DNA of 64,000 nucleotides from Streptomyces stelliscabiei (GCF_014873495.1 NZ_JADBGF010000001.1:9176001-9240000); one strand, 5' to 3'; positions 8,146-17,696 are shown, counted from the first letter of the stretch. Translations and numbers: made by a program. Notes: a model not told the origin generated them from the sequence alone.

Positions 8146-9491
8146 CAGACGACCTCCGGGGAGGCGTCGCGGGCCGTACGGAACCCGCTGAAGATCTGCC
8201 GCCGGATCGGATAGTCCCAGTTGCGGAACGTCCCCCGGCACGCCACCTGGTCCACGGCGAACGAACCGCCGCGCAGCACCTTGTGCTCGGGGCCGAAGAA
8301 CACCTCCGAGTACTCCTTGTACGGGAACGCCGAGAACCCCGGATAGGGCAGGAAGTCGCTCGACGTCCACTCCCACACATCACCGATCAACTGCCGTACG
8401 CCCAGCGGGGATCGACCCTCCGGATAGCTACCGGCCGGTGCCGGGCGCAGATGCCGCTGCCCGAGGTTGGCGTGTTCGGGCGCCGGATCGGCGTCGCCCC
8501 ACGGGTAGCGGGTCGAGCGGCCGGTGACCGGGTCGTGCCGGGCGGCCTTCTCCCACTCGGCCTCGGTGGGCAGCCGGCGCCCCGCCCAGCGGGCGTACGC
8601 GTCCGCCTCGTACCAGCACACGTGCAGCACCGGCTCCTCGGCCGGCACGACCTCGGTGACGCCGAAGCGCCGCCGCAGCCACTGCCGGCCGTCGCGTCGC
8701 CAGAACAGCGGCGCGTGGATGCCGTGCGCGCGGATGTGGTCCCATCCCTCGGCCGTCCACCAGCGCGCGTCGTCGTAGCCGCCGTCCGCGATGAACGCCT
8801 GGTACGCGCCGTTCGTCACCGGCGTGGTGTCGATGTGGAACGGCGGGACGGTCCGCCGGTGCGCGGGCCGCTCGTTGTCCAGCGCCCAGGGCTCGGTCGA
8901 GGTGCCCATCGTGAACTCACCGCCGGGCACCAGGACTTCGGAGGGGCCCGTGAACAGCGGGACGGGCTCGGGATCGGGCGCCGACAGCACGGCGGGGCCC
9001 TGCCGCAGCTGATGGGTGATCAGCATCGTCTCGTCGTGCTGCTGTTCGTGCTGGGCGATCATGCCGAAGGCGAAGCCCGCGTCGGTGAGCCGGGTGCCGT
9101 GGAAGTCGGCGCTCTCCAGCACGTCCAGGGCCCGGCCGCGCACCTCGCGCAGATACCGCCGGGCCTCCTCCGGCGCGAGCAGCGGCAGCGAGGGCCGCGC
9201 GGCACGCGGATGCTCGAAGGCGTCGTACAGGCCGTCGATCTCGGGCCGCATCGCCTCCCGCCCGGCGACGTTGCGCAGCAGCCACTGCTCCTCCTGGTTG
9301 CCGATGTGGGCGAGGTCCCAGACCAGCGGGGACATCAGCGGCGAGTGCTGCGCGGTGAGATCGGGTTCGTCGACGGCGGTCGTCAGGAGCGCGGTGCGGG
9401 CCCGGGCCGTGGTCAGCGCCGCCAGCGCGCGCTCCCGGAGTATGTCGGGGTCGGCGTCGGCCGTCGGGGCCGGCGTCCGGGGTGCGGTCAT
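8145..9491 (-). CDS. egtB: Hercynine oxygenase (ergothioneine sulfoxide synthase) EgtB
   Basis: 448 residues. The N-terminal DinB-like domain supplies the iron ligands: the histidine of WDLAHIGNQEEQW and the HxxxHxE of AQHEQQHDE. The C-terminal half is the formylglycine-generating-enzyme/sulfatase-modifying fold, from VPGGEFTMGT to LRGGSFAVD and FSGFRTAR. EgtB uses O2 and non-haem iron to join gamma-glutamylcysteine to hercynine as a sulfoxide. The ATG at 9491 overlaps the egtA stop by 4 bp (ATGA). Confidence 0.96.
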   Translation of the reverse strand: MTAPRTPAPTADADPDILRERALAALTTARARTALLTTAVDEPDLTAQHSPLMSPLVWDLAHIGNQEEQWLLRNVAGREAMRPEIDGLYDAFEHPRAARPSLPLLAPEEARRYLREVRGRALDVLESADFHGTRLTDAGFAFGMIAQHEQQHDETMLITHQLRQGPAVLSAPDPEPVPLFTGPSEVLVPGGEFTMGTSTEPWALDNERPAHRRTVPPFHIDTTPVTNGAYQAFIADGGYDDARWWTAEGWDHIRAHGIHAPLFWRRDGRQWLRRRFGVTEVVPAEEPVLHVCWYEADAYARWAGRRLPTEAEWEKAARHDPVTGRSTRYPWGDADPAPEHANLGQRHLRPAPAGSYPEGRSPLGVRQLIGDVWEWTSSDFLPYPGFSAFPYKEYSEVFFGPEHKVLRGGSFAVDQVACRGTFRNWDYPIRRQIFSGFRTARDASPEVV

Positions 9492-10762
9492 GCGGGGTTG
9501 TCCTTCCCGTGGAACACGTCGAGCAGATCGTCGGCGGGGCAGCGCCCCCGGGCCACATAGCGGTCGGTGTACGCCGCGACCGCGTCGAGCACCTCGGTGC
9601 TCGCGCCGAGCCGGGGCAGGGCCTCGGCCGCAGCGGCGAAGCAGACGGCAGCCGCCTCCCGCAGTTCGGGATCGGTCAGACCGTCGCGCACGGCCGTCTC
9701 CCACAGCGGATTGCGCGGTGGCGGTCGCGAACCCGCCCGCTCCGCGAGCGGCTTGACGGTCCGGTACGCGGTCTCCGCGGCCTCCGGGTCGTCGAACAGC
9801 GCCGTCGTCACGGCGAGCGGGACGATCCACCCGTCCTCGCCGGGCTGGGCGTCGATCATGCGCAGTTCCAGATGGCCGCGCGGACGCGCCGGCGGGAACA
9901 GGGTCGTCAGGTGGTAGTCGAGGTCGGCGCGGCTCGGCGGGGTGTCGGATCGCGTCCACTCCCGGAACGTCATCGCTCCGGGCACACCCCAGGGGCCCTC
10001 GTCGGCCCGGACGCACATCACCGGCGCGTCCAGCACCAGCCGCGCCCACTCCTCGCGCGGGTCGCCGTCGAGGGCCGGCGCGTTCGTCCGGCCCGGGTCC
10101 ATCGCCGCCCACAGCGCCTGACGGGTCGAACGCAGGCCGGTCGCCCGGCCCCGCGCCAGCGGGGAGTGCGCGAACGAGGCCACCAGCACGGCACCGAGCT
10201 GGTGCGCCAGCCACCAGCGCCGCCGGTGACCGAGGGGGCCCGGCTCCTCGTACCCGGCGTCCAGGCACACCTGCACCGAGGCGGTGGAGCACATCATGTC
10301 CCGCCCCTCGGGTCCGAAGCGGTCGAGATAGACCTCCATGGCGTCGTACCGGGGCTCGTGGAGGTAGCGGGTCGGGGGGTTCCAGGGTTCGTGGCCGTAG
10401 CCGCTGATGCCGAGATCCGCCTCGCGCAGGGTGGCGCGTACGGCGGCGAGGTCGGCCGAGACGGACCCGACGCACTCCATCAGGGAGGCGGCCGGCGCCG
10501 AGCTGAGCTCCAGCTGGCCGCCGGGCTCGACGGTCAGCGGTGAGTCCAGGGTCAGGGTCCGCAGTGCGGCGTAGGCCGCTTCGAGTCGTGCGGGTGTTGC
10601 GGGGAGCCGCGGATCACGCAGCTCGTGGACGTGCCATTCCAGTTCGACACCTAGGGTCCGGGGTGGACCGGTCTTGAAGCAGATGCCCCGTACCAGGGCT
10701 TCCACCTCCGCCTCGGTGACCGGGGAGCGTCGCTCCGTACAGTCACTCAGCGAATCTGACAT
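9488..10762 (-). CDS. egtA: Glutamate-cysteine ligase EgtA
   Basis: 424 residues from the ATG at 10762 behind AGGAGG; the frame extends to 10885 but without a ribosome site. GVELEWHV, GGQLELSSAP and the run through ASVQVCLDAGYEEP are motifs of the GCS2/EgtA ATP-dependent ligase family. It makes gamma-glutamylcysteine for EgtB, and as actinomycetes use mycothiol rather than glutathione this activity is dedicated to ergothioneine. It heads the coupled egtABCD operon, and the promoter must lie in the 303-bp gap to 11066. Confidence 0.94.
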   Translation of the reverse strand: MSDSLSDCTERRSPVTEAEVEALVRGICFKTGPPRTLGVELEWHVHELRDPRLPATPARLEAAYAALRTLTLDSPLTVEPGGQLELSSAPAASLMECVGSVSADLAAVRATLREADLGISGYGHEPWNPPTRYLHEPRYDAMEVYLDRFGPEGRDMMCSTASVQVCLDAGYEEPGPLGHRRRWWLAHQLGAVLVASFAHSPLARGRATGLRSTRQALWAAMDPGRTNAPALDGDPREEWARLVLDAPVMCVRADEGPWGVPGAMTFREWTRSDTPPSRADLDYHLTTLFPPARPRGHLELRMIDAQPGEDGWIVPLAVTTALFDDPEAAETAYRTVKPLAERAGSRPPPRNPLWETAVRDGLTDPELREAAAVCFAAAAEALPRLGASTEVLDAVAAYTDRYVARGRCPADDLLDVFHGKDNPA

Positions 10763-11065
10763 GTCGGGATCCTCCTGATATGCCAATCTCGTCGGCCGAG
10801 CCTTTGATCCGTACCCGATGGGGTGGGACCGGTGGCGCTCGTCCCACCCAAAACCCTCGTGCCGCTTTCGCACAAGGGGGCACATCGTGGCAATGCGGAT
10901 CGGCGATCCCCGTTTCCGGGATCTTCAGGCACCCCTTCCCTTTCCGGTACCAGGCCATTCACACGAGGAAATTCCGTTGCGGCCCTTCCCCAGCATCGCC
11001 CAGGATGCGCCCATGAGCACGACGGGGGAGAAGTGGGCGTCCGCGCCGCACGCGGGGGTGGCGGC
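10763..11065. other. 303-bp divergent intergenic region (egtA / PARG-like gene)
   Basis: This gap must carry the egt promoter leftward and the promoter of the PARG-like gene rightward. No clear consensus boxes were found. The right end contains a short open frame (11013-11069, 18 codons, almost all GC-ending) whose TGA overlaps the ATG of the next gene (ATGA). A longer in-frame ATG at 10893 gives 58 codons, but that upstream part has non-coding-like third positions. Confidence 0.5.
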
Positions 11066-11905
11066 ATGAGCGCGCGCCTGCGAGGAATCGCACGTGAGAC
11101 CGAGGACATCGTCGCGGCCGGGCACTATCGCGCGCCCTCCGGCCGCCAGGTGTCCATCGCGGACGAGGTGGCGGCCGCACGGGCCGCGACCCGCCTGTAC
11201 GGCCCCGACCCGGTGAGCACACCGCAGGCCGGCCCGGTGCGCGCGGCCGGCGAGGCCACCGTCGAGGTCACGGGCGAGAGCAGCCTGGAAGCCGCCCACC
11301 GGCTGACGAGGGCCGACCCCGCCCCGGTGGCCGTCCTCAACTTCTCCTCCGCCCGCAACCCCGGCGGCGGCTATCTGAACGGCGCCCAGGCCCAGGAGGA
11401 GGCCCTCTGCCGGGCCTCCGCGCTCTACGCCTGCGTCCGCGAGGCTCCCGCCTTCTACGCCCACCACCGCGCCCACCGCGACCCGTTCTACACGGACCGC
11501 GTCATCCACTCACCCGCCGTACCCGTCTTCCGGGACGACCGCGGCACCCTCCTCGACGCCCCGTACACCACCGGCTTCCTGACCTCCGCGGCCCCGAACG
11601 CCTCCGTCGTGCTGCGTACGGCCCCGGAGCGCGCCGCCGAGCTGCCCCGGGCCCTTGCCACCCGCGCGGAACGCGTCCTGGAGACGGCGGCGGCCCACGG
11701 CTACCGCCGACTGGTCCTGGGCGCCTGGGGCTGCGGGGTGTTCGGCAACGACCCGGCCCAGGTGGCGGGGGCGTTCCGGGCCCTGCTCATGGACGGCGGC
11801 AGGTTCGAGGGCACCTTCGCACACGTGGTGTTCGGGGTGCTGGACCGCACGAAGGGCGCGGTGGTCCGCGGCGCCTTCGAGCGGGAGTTCGCCACCGGCT
11901 CCTGA
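11066..11905 (+). CDS. TIGR02452 family protein: bacterial-type poly(ADP-ribose) glycohydrolase-like
   Basis: 279 residues. NPGGGYLNGAQAQEEALCR contains GGG at residues 100-102 and QEE at 110-112, matching the bacterial-type PARG signature GGG-x(6-8)-QEE, with the second Glu as catalytic residue. LVLGAWGCGVFGNDP near residue 215 is the macrodomain-like loop. It probably removes ADP-ribose from proteins or nucleic acids in the cytoplasm. The ATG at 11066 overlaps the stop of an 18-codon open frame. The gene is alone on its strand, next to a PemK/MazF-like gene that converges on it. Confidence 0.82.
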   Translation: MSARLRGIARETEDIVAAGHYRAPSGRQVSIADEVAAARAATRLYGPDPVSTPQAGPVRAAGEATVEVTGESSLEAAHRLTRADPAPVAVLNFSSARNPGGGYLNGAQAQEEALCRASALYACVREAPAFYAHHRAHRDPFYTDRVIHSPAVPVFRDDRGTLLDAPYTTGFLTSAAPNASVVLRTAPERAAELPRALATRAERVLETAAAHGYRRLVLGAWGCGVFGNDPAQVAGAFRALLMDGGRFEGTFAHVVFGVLDRTKGAVVRGAFEREFATGS

Positions 11906-11913
11906 AGGGCCGC

Positions 11914-12369
11914 CTACCGCCACCCGTACCGCTCGCGCAGCCGGTGCACGACGGAGTTGAACCGCATCCGGTCCAGCGCGCAGGCCTCCCGCCGCATCCC
12001 CGTCTCGTGCAACCGCAGCACCCGGTCCACATCCACCCAGGAGTCCCGCCCCGACCGGTCCCACGGCCCGCTCCCGATCGGGACCCACTCCCGGTCCCCG
12101 TCGTGCCGCTTGCTGGACAACTGCACGGCGAGCAGCGTCCCCCGGGCCTCCCGGGCCACCACGAGCACGGGCCGGTCCTTCCCGCGCCCGTCGTTCTCCT
12201 CGAACGGGACCCACGTCCAGACGATCTCGCCGGGATCGGGATCCCCGTCGTGGGCGGGCGAGTACTCGGTCCGCACGCGCCCGACGTCACGGGGATCGGC
12301 CTCGGTGGTGGCGGTGGGCCCGTAGCGCCCGGGCACTTCTTGATCAGCGAAGGAAGTCACGGGGGTCAC
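11914..12369 (-). CDS. PemK/MazF-like toxin family protein
   Basis: 151 residues from the GTG at 12369; a second in-frame GTG at 12360 is equally possible because neither has a strong ribosome site. PGEIVWTWVPFEE, GKDRPVLVVARE, LLAVQLSSK and ESWVDVDRVLRLH-like segments follow the SH3-barrel order of PemK/MazF endoribonucleases (D/E-IVW, RPVLVV, positively charged loop). No antitoxin-like small gene lies upstream, where a long hairpin and the flotillin gene are found. It may be a domesticated solitary family member; activity is not established. Confidence 0.65.
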   Translation of the reverse strand: MTPVTSFADQEVPGRYGPTATTEADPRDVGRVRTEYSPAHDGDPDPGEIVWTWVPFEENDGRGKDRPVLVVAREARGTLLAVQLSSKRHDGDREWVPIGSGPWDRSGRDSWVDVDRVLRLHETGMRREACALDRMRFNSVVHRLRERYGWR

Positions 12370-12373
12370 GCTA

Positions 12374-12425
12374 GCCCGCGCCCGTTTCCCGCCCCTCGAA
12401 AGGGGCGCGGGAAACGGGCGCGGGC
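12374..12425. terminator. Long hairpin between flotillin and PemK-like gene
   Basis: Arms of about 19 bp pair perfectly (12374-12392 with the segment ending at 12425), with a short CTCGAAAG loop region and a 1-base bulge. It sits just after the flotillin stop (minus strand) and ahead of the PemK-like start, so it should insulate the two. Confidence 0.7.
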
Positions 12426-12452
12426 GACCACGAACACACGACAGCCCCGGGG

Positions 12453-13871
12453 TTACGGTTCCCTGTCGACCCGCACCTTCTCCACGGCCGGCTTCTCCAC
12501 GGGCACCCCGTTCACCCCGGCCCCGCCGCCGGCGGGCGCCCCGTTCTGGTTCATCGAGGACAGCAACTGCCGGGCCAGCCCCAGTCCGGTCCCGCCCATC
12601 GTGAGCGCCTTGGCGAACATGTCCGCCATGCCGTCGGCCCCGTTGAGCAGCACCATGTTGTCGACGTTGCCGAACGCGGAGGCGCCCGCCTGCACGATCT
12701 CCGGCCACTGCTCGGCCAGTTGCTGCGCGATCACCGCCTCCTGGTTCTCGGCCAGTGCGGCGGCCCGCGCCTTGATGCCCTCGGCCTCCGCGAGCCCCTT
12801 CGCGCGCGTGGCCTCGGCGGCGGCGATCCCCTTGGCCTGCCGGGCGGCGGCCTCGGCCTCACCGGTCAGCTGGGTCGCGGTCGCCTCGGCGGCGGCCGCC
12901 AGCTCGGTCTCCTTGGCCTTGGCCTGCGCGGCGGAGATACGGGCGTCGCGCTCGGCCTCGGCGAGCGTCCGTTTCTCGTAGGCCTTGGCGTCGGCCGGCT
13001 TGCGGACGTCGGCCTGGAGCTGCTGCTCGCGCCGGGCCGCCGCCAGCTCCGCGACGCGGGTCTCCTGGACGACGACCTCCTGCAGGGCGGCGGCCTCCGC
13101 GAGGGGGCCGGCCTGCTTGGCCTTCGCCGAGGCGTTGTCCCGCTCGGCCTGGTAGCCGGCCTGGAGGATCTCGCTGTCCCGGGTGGCCTCCGCCATGCGC
13201 GCCGCGGCCTGCTGCTCGGCCTCGGTGGCGAGCCGGTTGGCCTCGGCCTGCGCGATACGGGCGTCCCGCTGGACGGCCGCCGCGTGCGGCATGGCCATGT
13301 TCTTGATGTAGCCGGTCGGGTCCTCGATCTCGTGGATCTGCAGCGAGTCGACGATCAGACCCAGTTTCTCCATCTCCGTCCCGCACGCGGCCCGGGTCTG
13401 GCCGGTCAGTTTCTCGCGGTCCCGGATCATGTCCTCGACCGTCAACCCGCCCACGATGGACCGGAGATGACCGGCGAACACGTTGTGCACCCGCTCCGAG
13501 ACCCGCTTCTGCTGGCCGAGGAAGCGGCGGGCCGCGTTGGCGATGGACACGAAGTCGTCGCCCACCTTGAAGATGACGACACCCCGGATCTTCAGCGGGA
13601 TGCCCTGGAAGGTCACGCACTCCACGGCCAGCTCGGTCTGGTTCAGATCGAGCGAGAGCTTGCGCACCGCCTGCATACCGGGCAGCACGAGGGTGCCGCG
13701 CCCGGTGACGATACGGAAGTTCATGCCCTCCGTCAGGCCCTCCATCTTGTGCTTGGAGCCGGAGATGATCAGCGCCTCGTTCGGCTCGGCGACACGCCAC
13801 ATGAGCTTGAAGACACTGATCAGTACGACAACGACGGCTACGGCCGCCCCCGCGATGAGGCCGACGAACAT
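12453..13871 (-). CDS. Flotillin family (SPFH domain) membrane scaffold protein
   Basis: 472 residues, ATG behind AAGGGGG. Residues 1-22 form a single hydrophobic anchor (GLIAGAAVAVVVVLISVF); the SPFH/band-7 domain runs to about residue 200, and a long Ala/Glu-rich coiled coil with EAE/EAEA repeats (about 225-400) precedes a Gly-rich tail. Bacterial flotillins organise membrane microdomains as large oligomers. The upstream small gene encodes an NfeD-like OB-fold, the usual flotillin partner, so the pair is probably one operon with a 160-bp gap. Confidence 0.93.
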   Translation of the reverse strand: MFVGLIAGAAVAVVVVLISVFKLMWRVAEPNEALIISGSKHKMEGLTEGMNFRIVTGRGTLVLPGMQAVRKLSLDLNQTELAVECVTFQGIPLKIRGVVIFKVGDDFVSIANAARRFLGQQKRVSERVHNVFAGHLRSIVGGLTVEDMIRDREKLTGQTRAACGTEMEKLGLIVDSLQIHEIEDPTGYIKNMAMPHAAAVQRDARIAQAEANRLATEAEQQAAARMAEATRDSEILQAGYQAERDNASAKAKQAGPLAEAAALQEVVVQETRVAELAAARREQQLQADVRKPADAKAYEKRTLAEAERDARISAAQAKAKETELAAAAEATATQLTGEAEAAARQAKGIAAAEATRAKGLAEAEGIKARAAALAENQEAVIAQQLAEQWPEIVQAGASAFGNVDNMVLLNGADGMADMFAKALTMGGTGLGLARQLLSSMNQNGAPAGGGAGVNGVPVEKPAVEKVRVDREP

Positions 13872-14031
13872 CGGCCCACCCCCTTTGGCCAGGTGCCCTA
13901 TCGGCACCGAACGTCGGGAGTGTCCCGCGTGGCCCGGCGGTGGTACAGGGAGGGAGGCACCGTTGTTGCAGTCCTGATGCGAACCGGTTCCCGAAGACCG
14001 ACACACAGCCGTCGCGGGACCCGACGGGCCG

Positions 14032-14250
14032 TCAACTGTCGTACGCCGCCGACACGTACACCGTGCGCGGCGGCAGGTACTCCATCACCATCACGAGCGT
14101 CCCCGGCGCGATCCGGTCCTTCGCGGAGGCGGGGTACGCGAGAAAGTGCTCGGCGCCGCCCCGCACCCGGACGATCACCTCGCCGACGAGCCCGGGACCG
14201 ACCGCACCGGTCACCCGTCCCATCAGCCCGACCATCGACGCTTCGTCCAT
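14032..14250 (-). CDS. Small NfeD-like/OB-fold protein paired with flotillin
   Basis: 72 residues from the ATG at 14250 (a GTG two codons upstream is possible). The pattern GLMGRVTGAVGPGLVGEVIV-, then HFLAYPASAKDRIAPGTLVMVMEY and RTVYVSAAY is a short beta-barrel of the NfeD soluble-domain type, without membrane helices. NfeD proteins work with SPFH proteins, and the flotillin gene lies immediately downstream on the same strand. The assignment rests on pattern plus context. Confidence 0.72.
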   Translation of the reverse strand: MDEASMVGLMGRVTGAVGPGLVGEVIVRVRGGAEHFLAYPASAKDRIAPGTLVMVMEYLPPRTVYVSAAYDS

Positions 14251-14309
14251 GGTCACAGCGTACGGGTCGGAGCGCGGGCGCCGAACCCGCCCGCCCGAGC
14301 CCAACCCGC

Positions 14310-15734
14310 CTACACCACCGGGGAGTCCGCGGTGCTCCGCCGCGGCGGCCACTGCTCGTGCCAGCGCTGGTCCGCCTCCAACTGCGCGGCCAGCGACAGC
14401 AGAAGGGGCTCGCTGTTCGCCGGGCCGAGCAACTGCGCGCCCACCGGCAGCCCGTCGTCCACGAACCCCGCCGGTACGTTCACGCCGGGCCAGCCCAGCA
14501 CGTTCCACGGCCAGGCGTACGGGCAGGCCGCGATCATCGCGCGGTCGGTGCCGAGCCCGCCGAGGTTCAGCATGGAGCCGATGCGCGGCGGCGGAGCGGC
14601 GGTCGTCGGCGCCAGCAGCACGTCGTACGACTGGAACAGCACGCCGATCCGCCGGTGCAGCGGGACCTCGGCGCGGCGTGCCAGCCGCAGGGGCGCACCG
14701 CCCAGCAGCCGGCCGAGGCGGGCGGCGTCGAGGGTGCGCCGGTCGAGGAGGCCCTGCTCGGCGACGGCGCCGACCCGTTCGGCGATGCCCGCGGTGGCGC
14801 GCGGGATGAAGGTCAGCCCGATCTGCCCGTACCGGGGTTCCGCCTCCTCCACCACGTGCCCGAGCGCGGCGAGCCGCTCCGCCACCGCCCGCACCCGTTC
14901 CCGCACCCGGGGGTCGAGGCGCGCGGGCAGCGCGGTGAACGGCGGCTTCAGGGACAGGGCGATCCGGAGCCGCCCCGGATCCCGGCCGACGGCCTCGGAG
15001 GCGTTGACGGCGGGCGGCCGGTGCAGGTCGCCCTCGTGGTTGCCGCTCGCCGCGTCCAGCAGGAGGGCGGCGTCGGCGACCGTGCGGGCGAGGGTGCCGT
15101 TGACGGTGATGCCCTGGAAGGACTCCGCGTGCGGCCAGGTCGAGATACGGCCGCGCTGGGGCTTGATGCCGATGAGATGCGTCCAGGAGGCGGGGATGCG
15201 CACCGATCCGGCGCCGTCCGAGCCCAGCGCGGCCGGGACGATCCCCGCGGCCACGGCCGCCGCGGAACCGCCGGAGGAGCCGCCCGGGGTGTGGTCCGGA
15301 TGCCAGGGGTTGCGGGTGGCCCCGAACGCGGGCCCCTCCGTGAACGGCCACTGCCCCAGCTCGCACGTGTTGGTCTTGCCGACGACGATCGCCCCGGCCG
15401 CGCGCAGCCGGCGTACGGCCTCGCCGTCCTCCGGCAGCGAGGGGAACTCGCCCCGGCAGCCGAACGCGGTGGGTTCGCCCGCCACGTCCATGTCGTCCTT
15501 CACGGCCACCGGCACGCCGAGCAGCGGTCGCCGTCCGCCTTCCGCCAACTCCTTGTCCGCCGCGTCGGCCTCCATGAGCGCCGCCTCGGCCCGCACCCGC
15601 CGGAACGCGTTCACGGTCGTCTGGCTCGCCTCGATCCGGGCGAGCGTCCGCTCCACGAGCGCCCGCGACGTCACCTCCCCGGCGGCCAGCGCGCGAGCAC
15701 ATTCCACGAGACCCGGCGCACGGTCGACACCCAT
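14310..15734 (-). CDS. Amidase signature family amidohydrolase
   Basis: 474 residues; the ATG at 15734 follows GGAGG by 7 nt, although the frame is open far upstream. The Ser-cisSer-Lys machinery is visible: Lys79 in VAVKDD, the glycine/serine stretch TPGGSSGGSAAAVAAG (149-164) and GSDGAGSVRIPAS with the nucleophile serine near 178. It hydrolyses a carboxamide, substrate unknown. It is not GatA because no gatB/gatC neighbours exist. It stands alone between the NfeD-like gene and a broken regulator. Confidence 0.9.
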   Translation of the reverse strand: MGVDRAPGLVECARALAAGEVTSRALVERTLARIEASQTTVNAFRRVRAEAALMEADAADKELAEGGRRPLLGVPVAVKDDMDVAGEPTAFGCRGEFPSLPEDGEAVRRLRAAGAIVVGKTNTCELGQWPFTEGPAFGATRNPWHPDHTPGGSSGGSAAAVAAGIVPAALGSDGAGSVRIPASWTHLIGIKPQRGRISTWPHAESFQGITVNGTLARTVADAALLLDAASGNHEGDLHRPPAVNASEAVGRDPGRLRIALSLKPPFTALPARLDPRVRERVRAVAERLAALGHVVEEAEPRYGQIGLTFIPRATAGIAERVGAVAEQGLLDRRTLDAARLGRLLGGAPLRLARRAEVPLHRRIGVLFQSYDVLLAPTTAAPPPRIGSMLNLGGLGTDRAMIAACPYAWPWNVLGWPGVNVPAGFVDDGLPVGAQLLGPANSEPLLLSLAAQLEADQRWHEQWPPRRSTADSPVV

Positions 15735-15850
15735 ACGGAACACCTCCGGAAGCAGGATTTCTACCGAACGGTAACGTCCGCGCGGGCGCGACGGTACAGC
15801 GTGGACGACTTGCCTGACGAGGGCGGCGATTCGTGCACGCCTCCGCCCGC

Positions 15851-16712
15851 TCAGGCGCCGCCGCGGGCCAGGTGCCGCAGGGTGAGGGCCAGATGCAGCC
15901 GTAGCCGGCCCCGGGGTGTGCGGACGGGCCAGCCGAGGAGGGCCTCCGCGTGGGTCAGGCGGTCCTGGAGGGTGGAGTGGTGGACGTTGACGCCGATGGC
16001 CGCCGACCGCAGGCTCGCCGTCGTGGCGACCGCGTGGAGCGTGGCGAGCATCCAGGGCGAGTCGGCCGCGGCCCGCTCCAGATCCCGTACGTCCGGCGGA
16101 GGTTCCGCCCCCGGCGCGATCAGCTGGGCGAGGAGGGCGAGCGCGCCGAGGTCGTCGGCGTGGAACCACACGCTCACCGGGGTCCTGCGCGGTGCCCTCG
16201 GCGGTGAACCGCAACGCGGTCCGCGCGCCGGCCCAGGACTCGGGCAGCTCCGGCACGGACACCGCGGGCCCGACACCGACCCGTCCGGCGGGCAGGCCCT
16301 CCTCGCCGACCCGGGCCGCGCGCACGCGCAGGATGCGGGGCCGGCCGGTCAGCGGGGCGAGGGCCCGCGCCAGGGTGGTGGGATCGTCGGGGTCGAGGCC
16401 GAGGCGCCGGTCGGCCCGCAGACGGGCGCGCTCGGTTGCGGTGGGGTCGAGGACCGTCTCCACGAGTGCCGGGTCGTCGGCGGGGGAGAGGGGCGCCCGG
16501 CCCCGGGTCCGGTCCATCACCACCCGGAGCGCACCGGCGGCCCGCTCCTGGATGACGGCGTCCACCACGCTCGGCTCACCGCCCCCGGCCCGCTCCAGCC
16601 ACAGCGCCGGCACACCGTCCGGCACGAGCGCGGCGGAGGGCCAGGCCGGGTCCGGCGGATCCTCGCTGTCGTGGCGCCGCCCGTCGGGCTCCACCCAGCG
16701 GCGCGTCCACAC
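15851..16712 (-). pseudogene. PucR/CdaR-type transcriptional regulator, truncated and frameshifted
   Basis: The N-terminal section from WTRRWVEPDGRRHDSEDP through LVETVLDPTATERARLR to TALRFTAEGTAQDP lies in one frame down to about 16180. The C-terminal section from PVSVWFHADDLGALALL to the helix-turn-helix NVHHSTLQDRLTHAEALLG continues in another frame and stops at 15851. One extra C in a C4 run near 16180 explains the break. The usual N-terminal sensory region is also missing, because the sequence runs directly into a truncated hydrolase near 16715. It is therefore probably a dead regulator, although the single-base shift alone could be a sequencing error. Confidence 0.72.
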
Positions 16713-17024
16713 CGCCCCGGTTGTTGCCGACGATCATGCCGCCGCCGTGGACGTGGCAGATCACCGGCAGCGGACCCGGTGTCGCGGGCGCGGCCGGGCG
16801 GCAGACGAGCAGCGAGATCTCCGGCTCCCCTCGGGCCCCGGCACCAGCCGGTCCTCGACCTCGAAGCCGTCCACGGTGAGGTCCAGCTGGGCCATCAGCG
16901 CGATGCCGGGCCCCTGGCGCATCGCCGGGATGTCGTCCATGGTCAGCCCGCGCGGCACCAGGTCCTTGATCGCCTCCAGGGCCGCCGCGAGCTCCGGATC
17001 GAACGGGGGCGGGGTCATGGTCAT
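16713..17024 (-). pseudogene. Alpha/beta hydrolase (HSL-type) N-terminal remnant
   Basis: It starts with ATG at 17024 behind AGGAGA. MTMTPPPFDPELAAALEAI to FEVEDRLVPGPEG is in one frame and EPEISLLVCRP to VICHVHGGGMIVGNNRG in another, joined if one G is restored in a G run near 16833. HVHGGGM is the HSL oxyanion-hole motif. The gene is cut right after this, where it meets the regulator fragment, so the catalytic serine half is absent. It is a deletion remnant. Confidence 0.7.
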
Positions 17025-17696
17025 GGCTTCTCCTCGTGCGGGTTCCGCATCCACGGTGCGCACCGCGACGCGTGGCCGACGGGGCGTACCGCGATGATGA
17101 GCGCCGCGGCAAGGGCGAGGACGCCGTCGTACGGCGGCGGTTGCCCGCCATCCGGCGGGTGGTCCGCGGGTCGCCCGGAGCGGCACGGCCGGCGGGCGCG
17201 GCGCCCGCGTACGCGCCCGCGTCCAGCACACAGTTCACGCCATAGCTTTCGCGTGTCGGCACCCCGTGCCGCGTCCTTCGCGGGCGGTCGCCGTACCGGC
17301 GGCGGGGAGCTGCGCGGGTTCCCCCGTGCCAGCCGGTCGCACGGCCTGGCCAGGCACGCGACCCCTCACCCGCCGTCGGCCCCGACCAGCGGATCGGCCC
17401 CCCGTCGTCGGCGGAACCCCGATGTGCCGTCTCGTCACGAGGCCGCCGGGGGCTCGACGTGGGCCGGTCGCCCGCACACCGGCCCGGTGCGGAAAGCAGG
17501 CCACACGTGCGTGCGGAGCCCTCGCGTACGTACTCATGTGGAGGTGGCGTGAAATAGCCGCCCGATGGAACAGATTTCGAACACATTCGCCAAACTGCCC
17601 AGCCACAAAGATCGGTGGCCCGACCCCGAGCCCCCGCACGGCCGACGGTCCCCCGGCCGGAACGACCTTCACCACTTCTGCAAGGATGCCCTCCTC
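17025..17696. other. About 670 bp without a supported gene
   Basis: Between the hydrolase remnant and the LacI gene. The open frames here have no recognisable domain and no consistent third-position bias. The last 130 bp, with AT-rich words around 17545-17590, probably hold the promoter of the LacI gene. The 5' part is likely decayed sequence. Confidence 0.5.

Noticed and set aside
12720..17552. Very long open frame (over 1600 codons) on the plus strand
   Set aside because: It lies antisense to flotillin, NfeD-like, amidase and regulator genes, is Arg/Gly/Pro-rich without domains, and is a usual by-product of high GC content.
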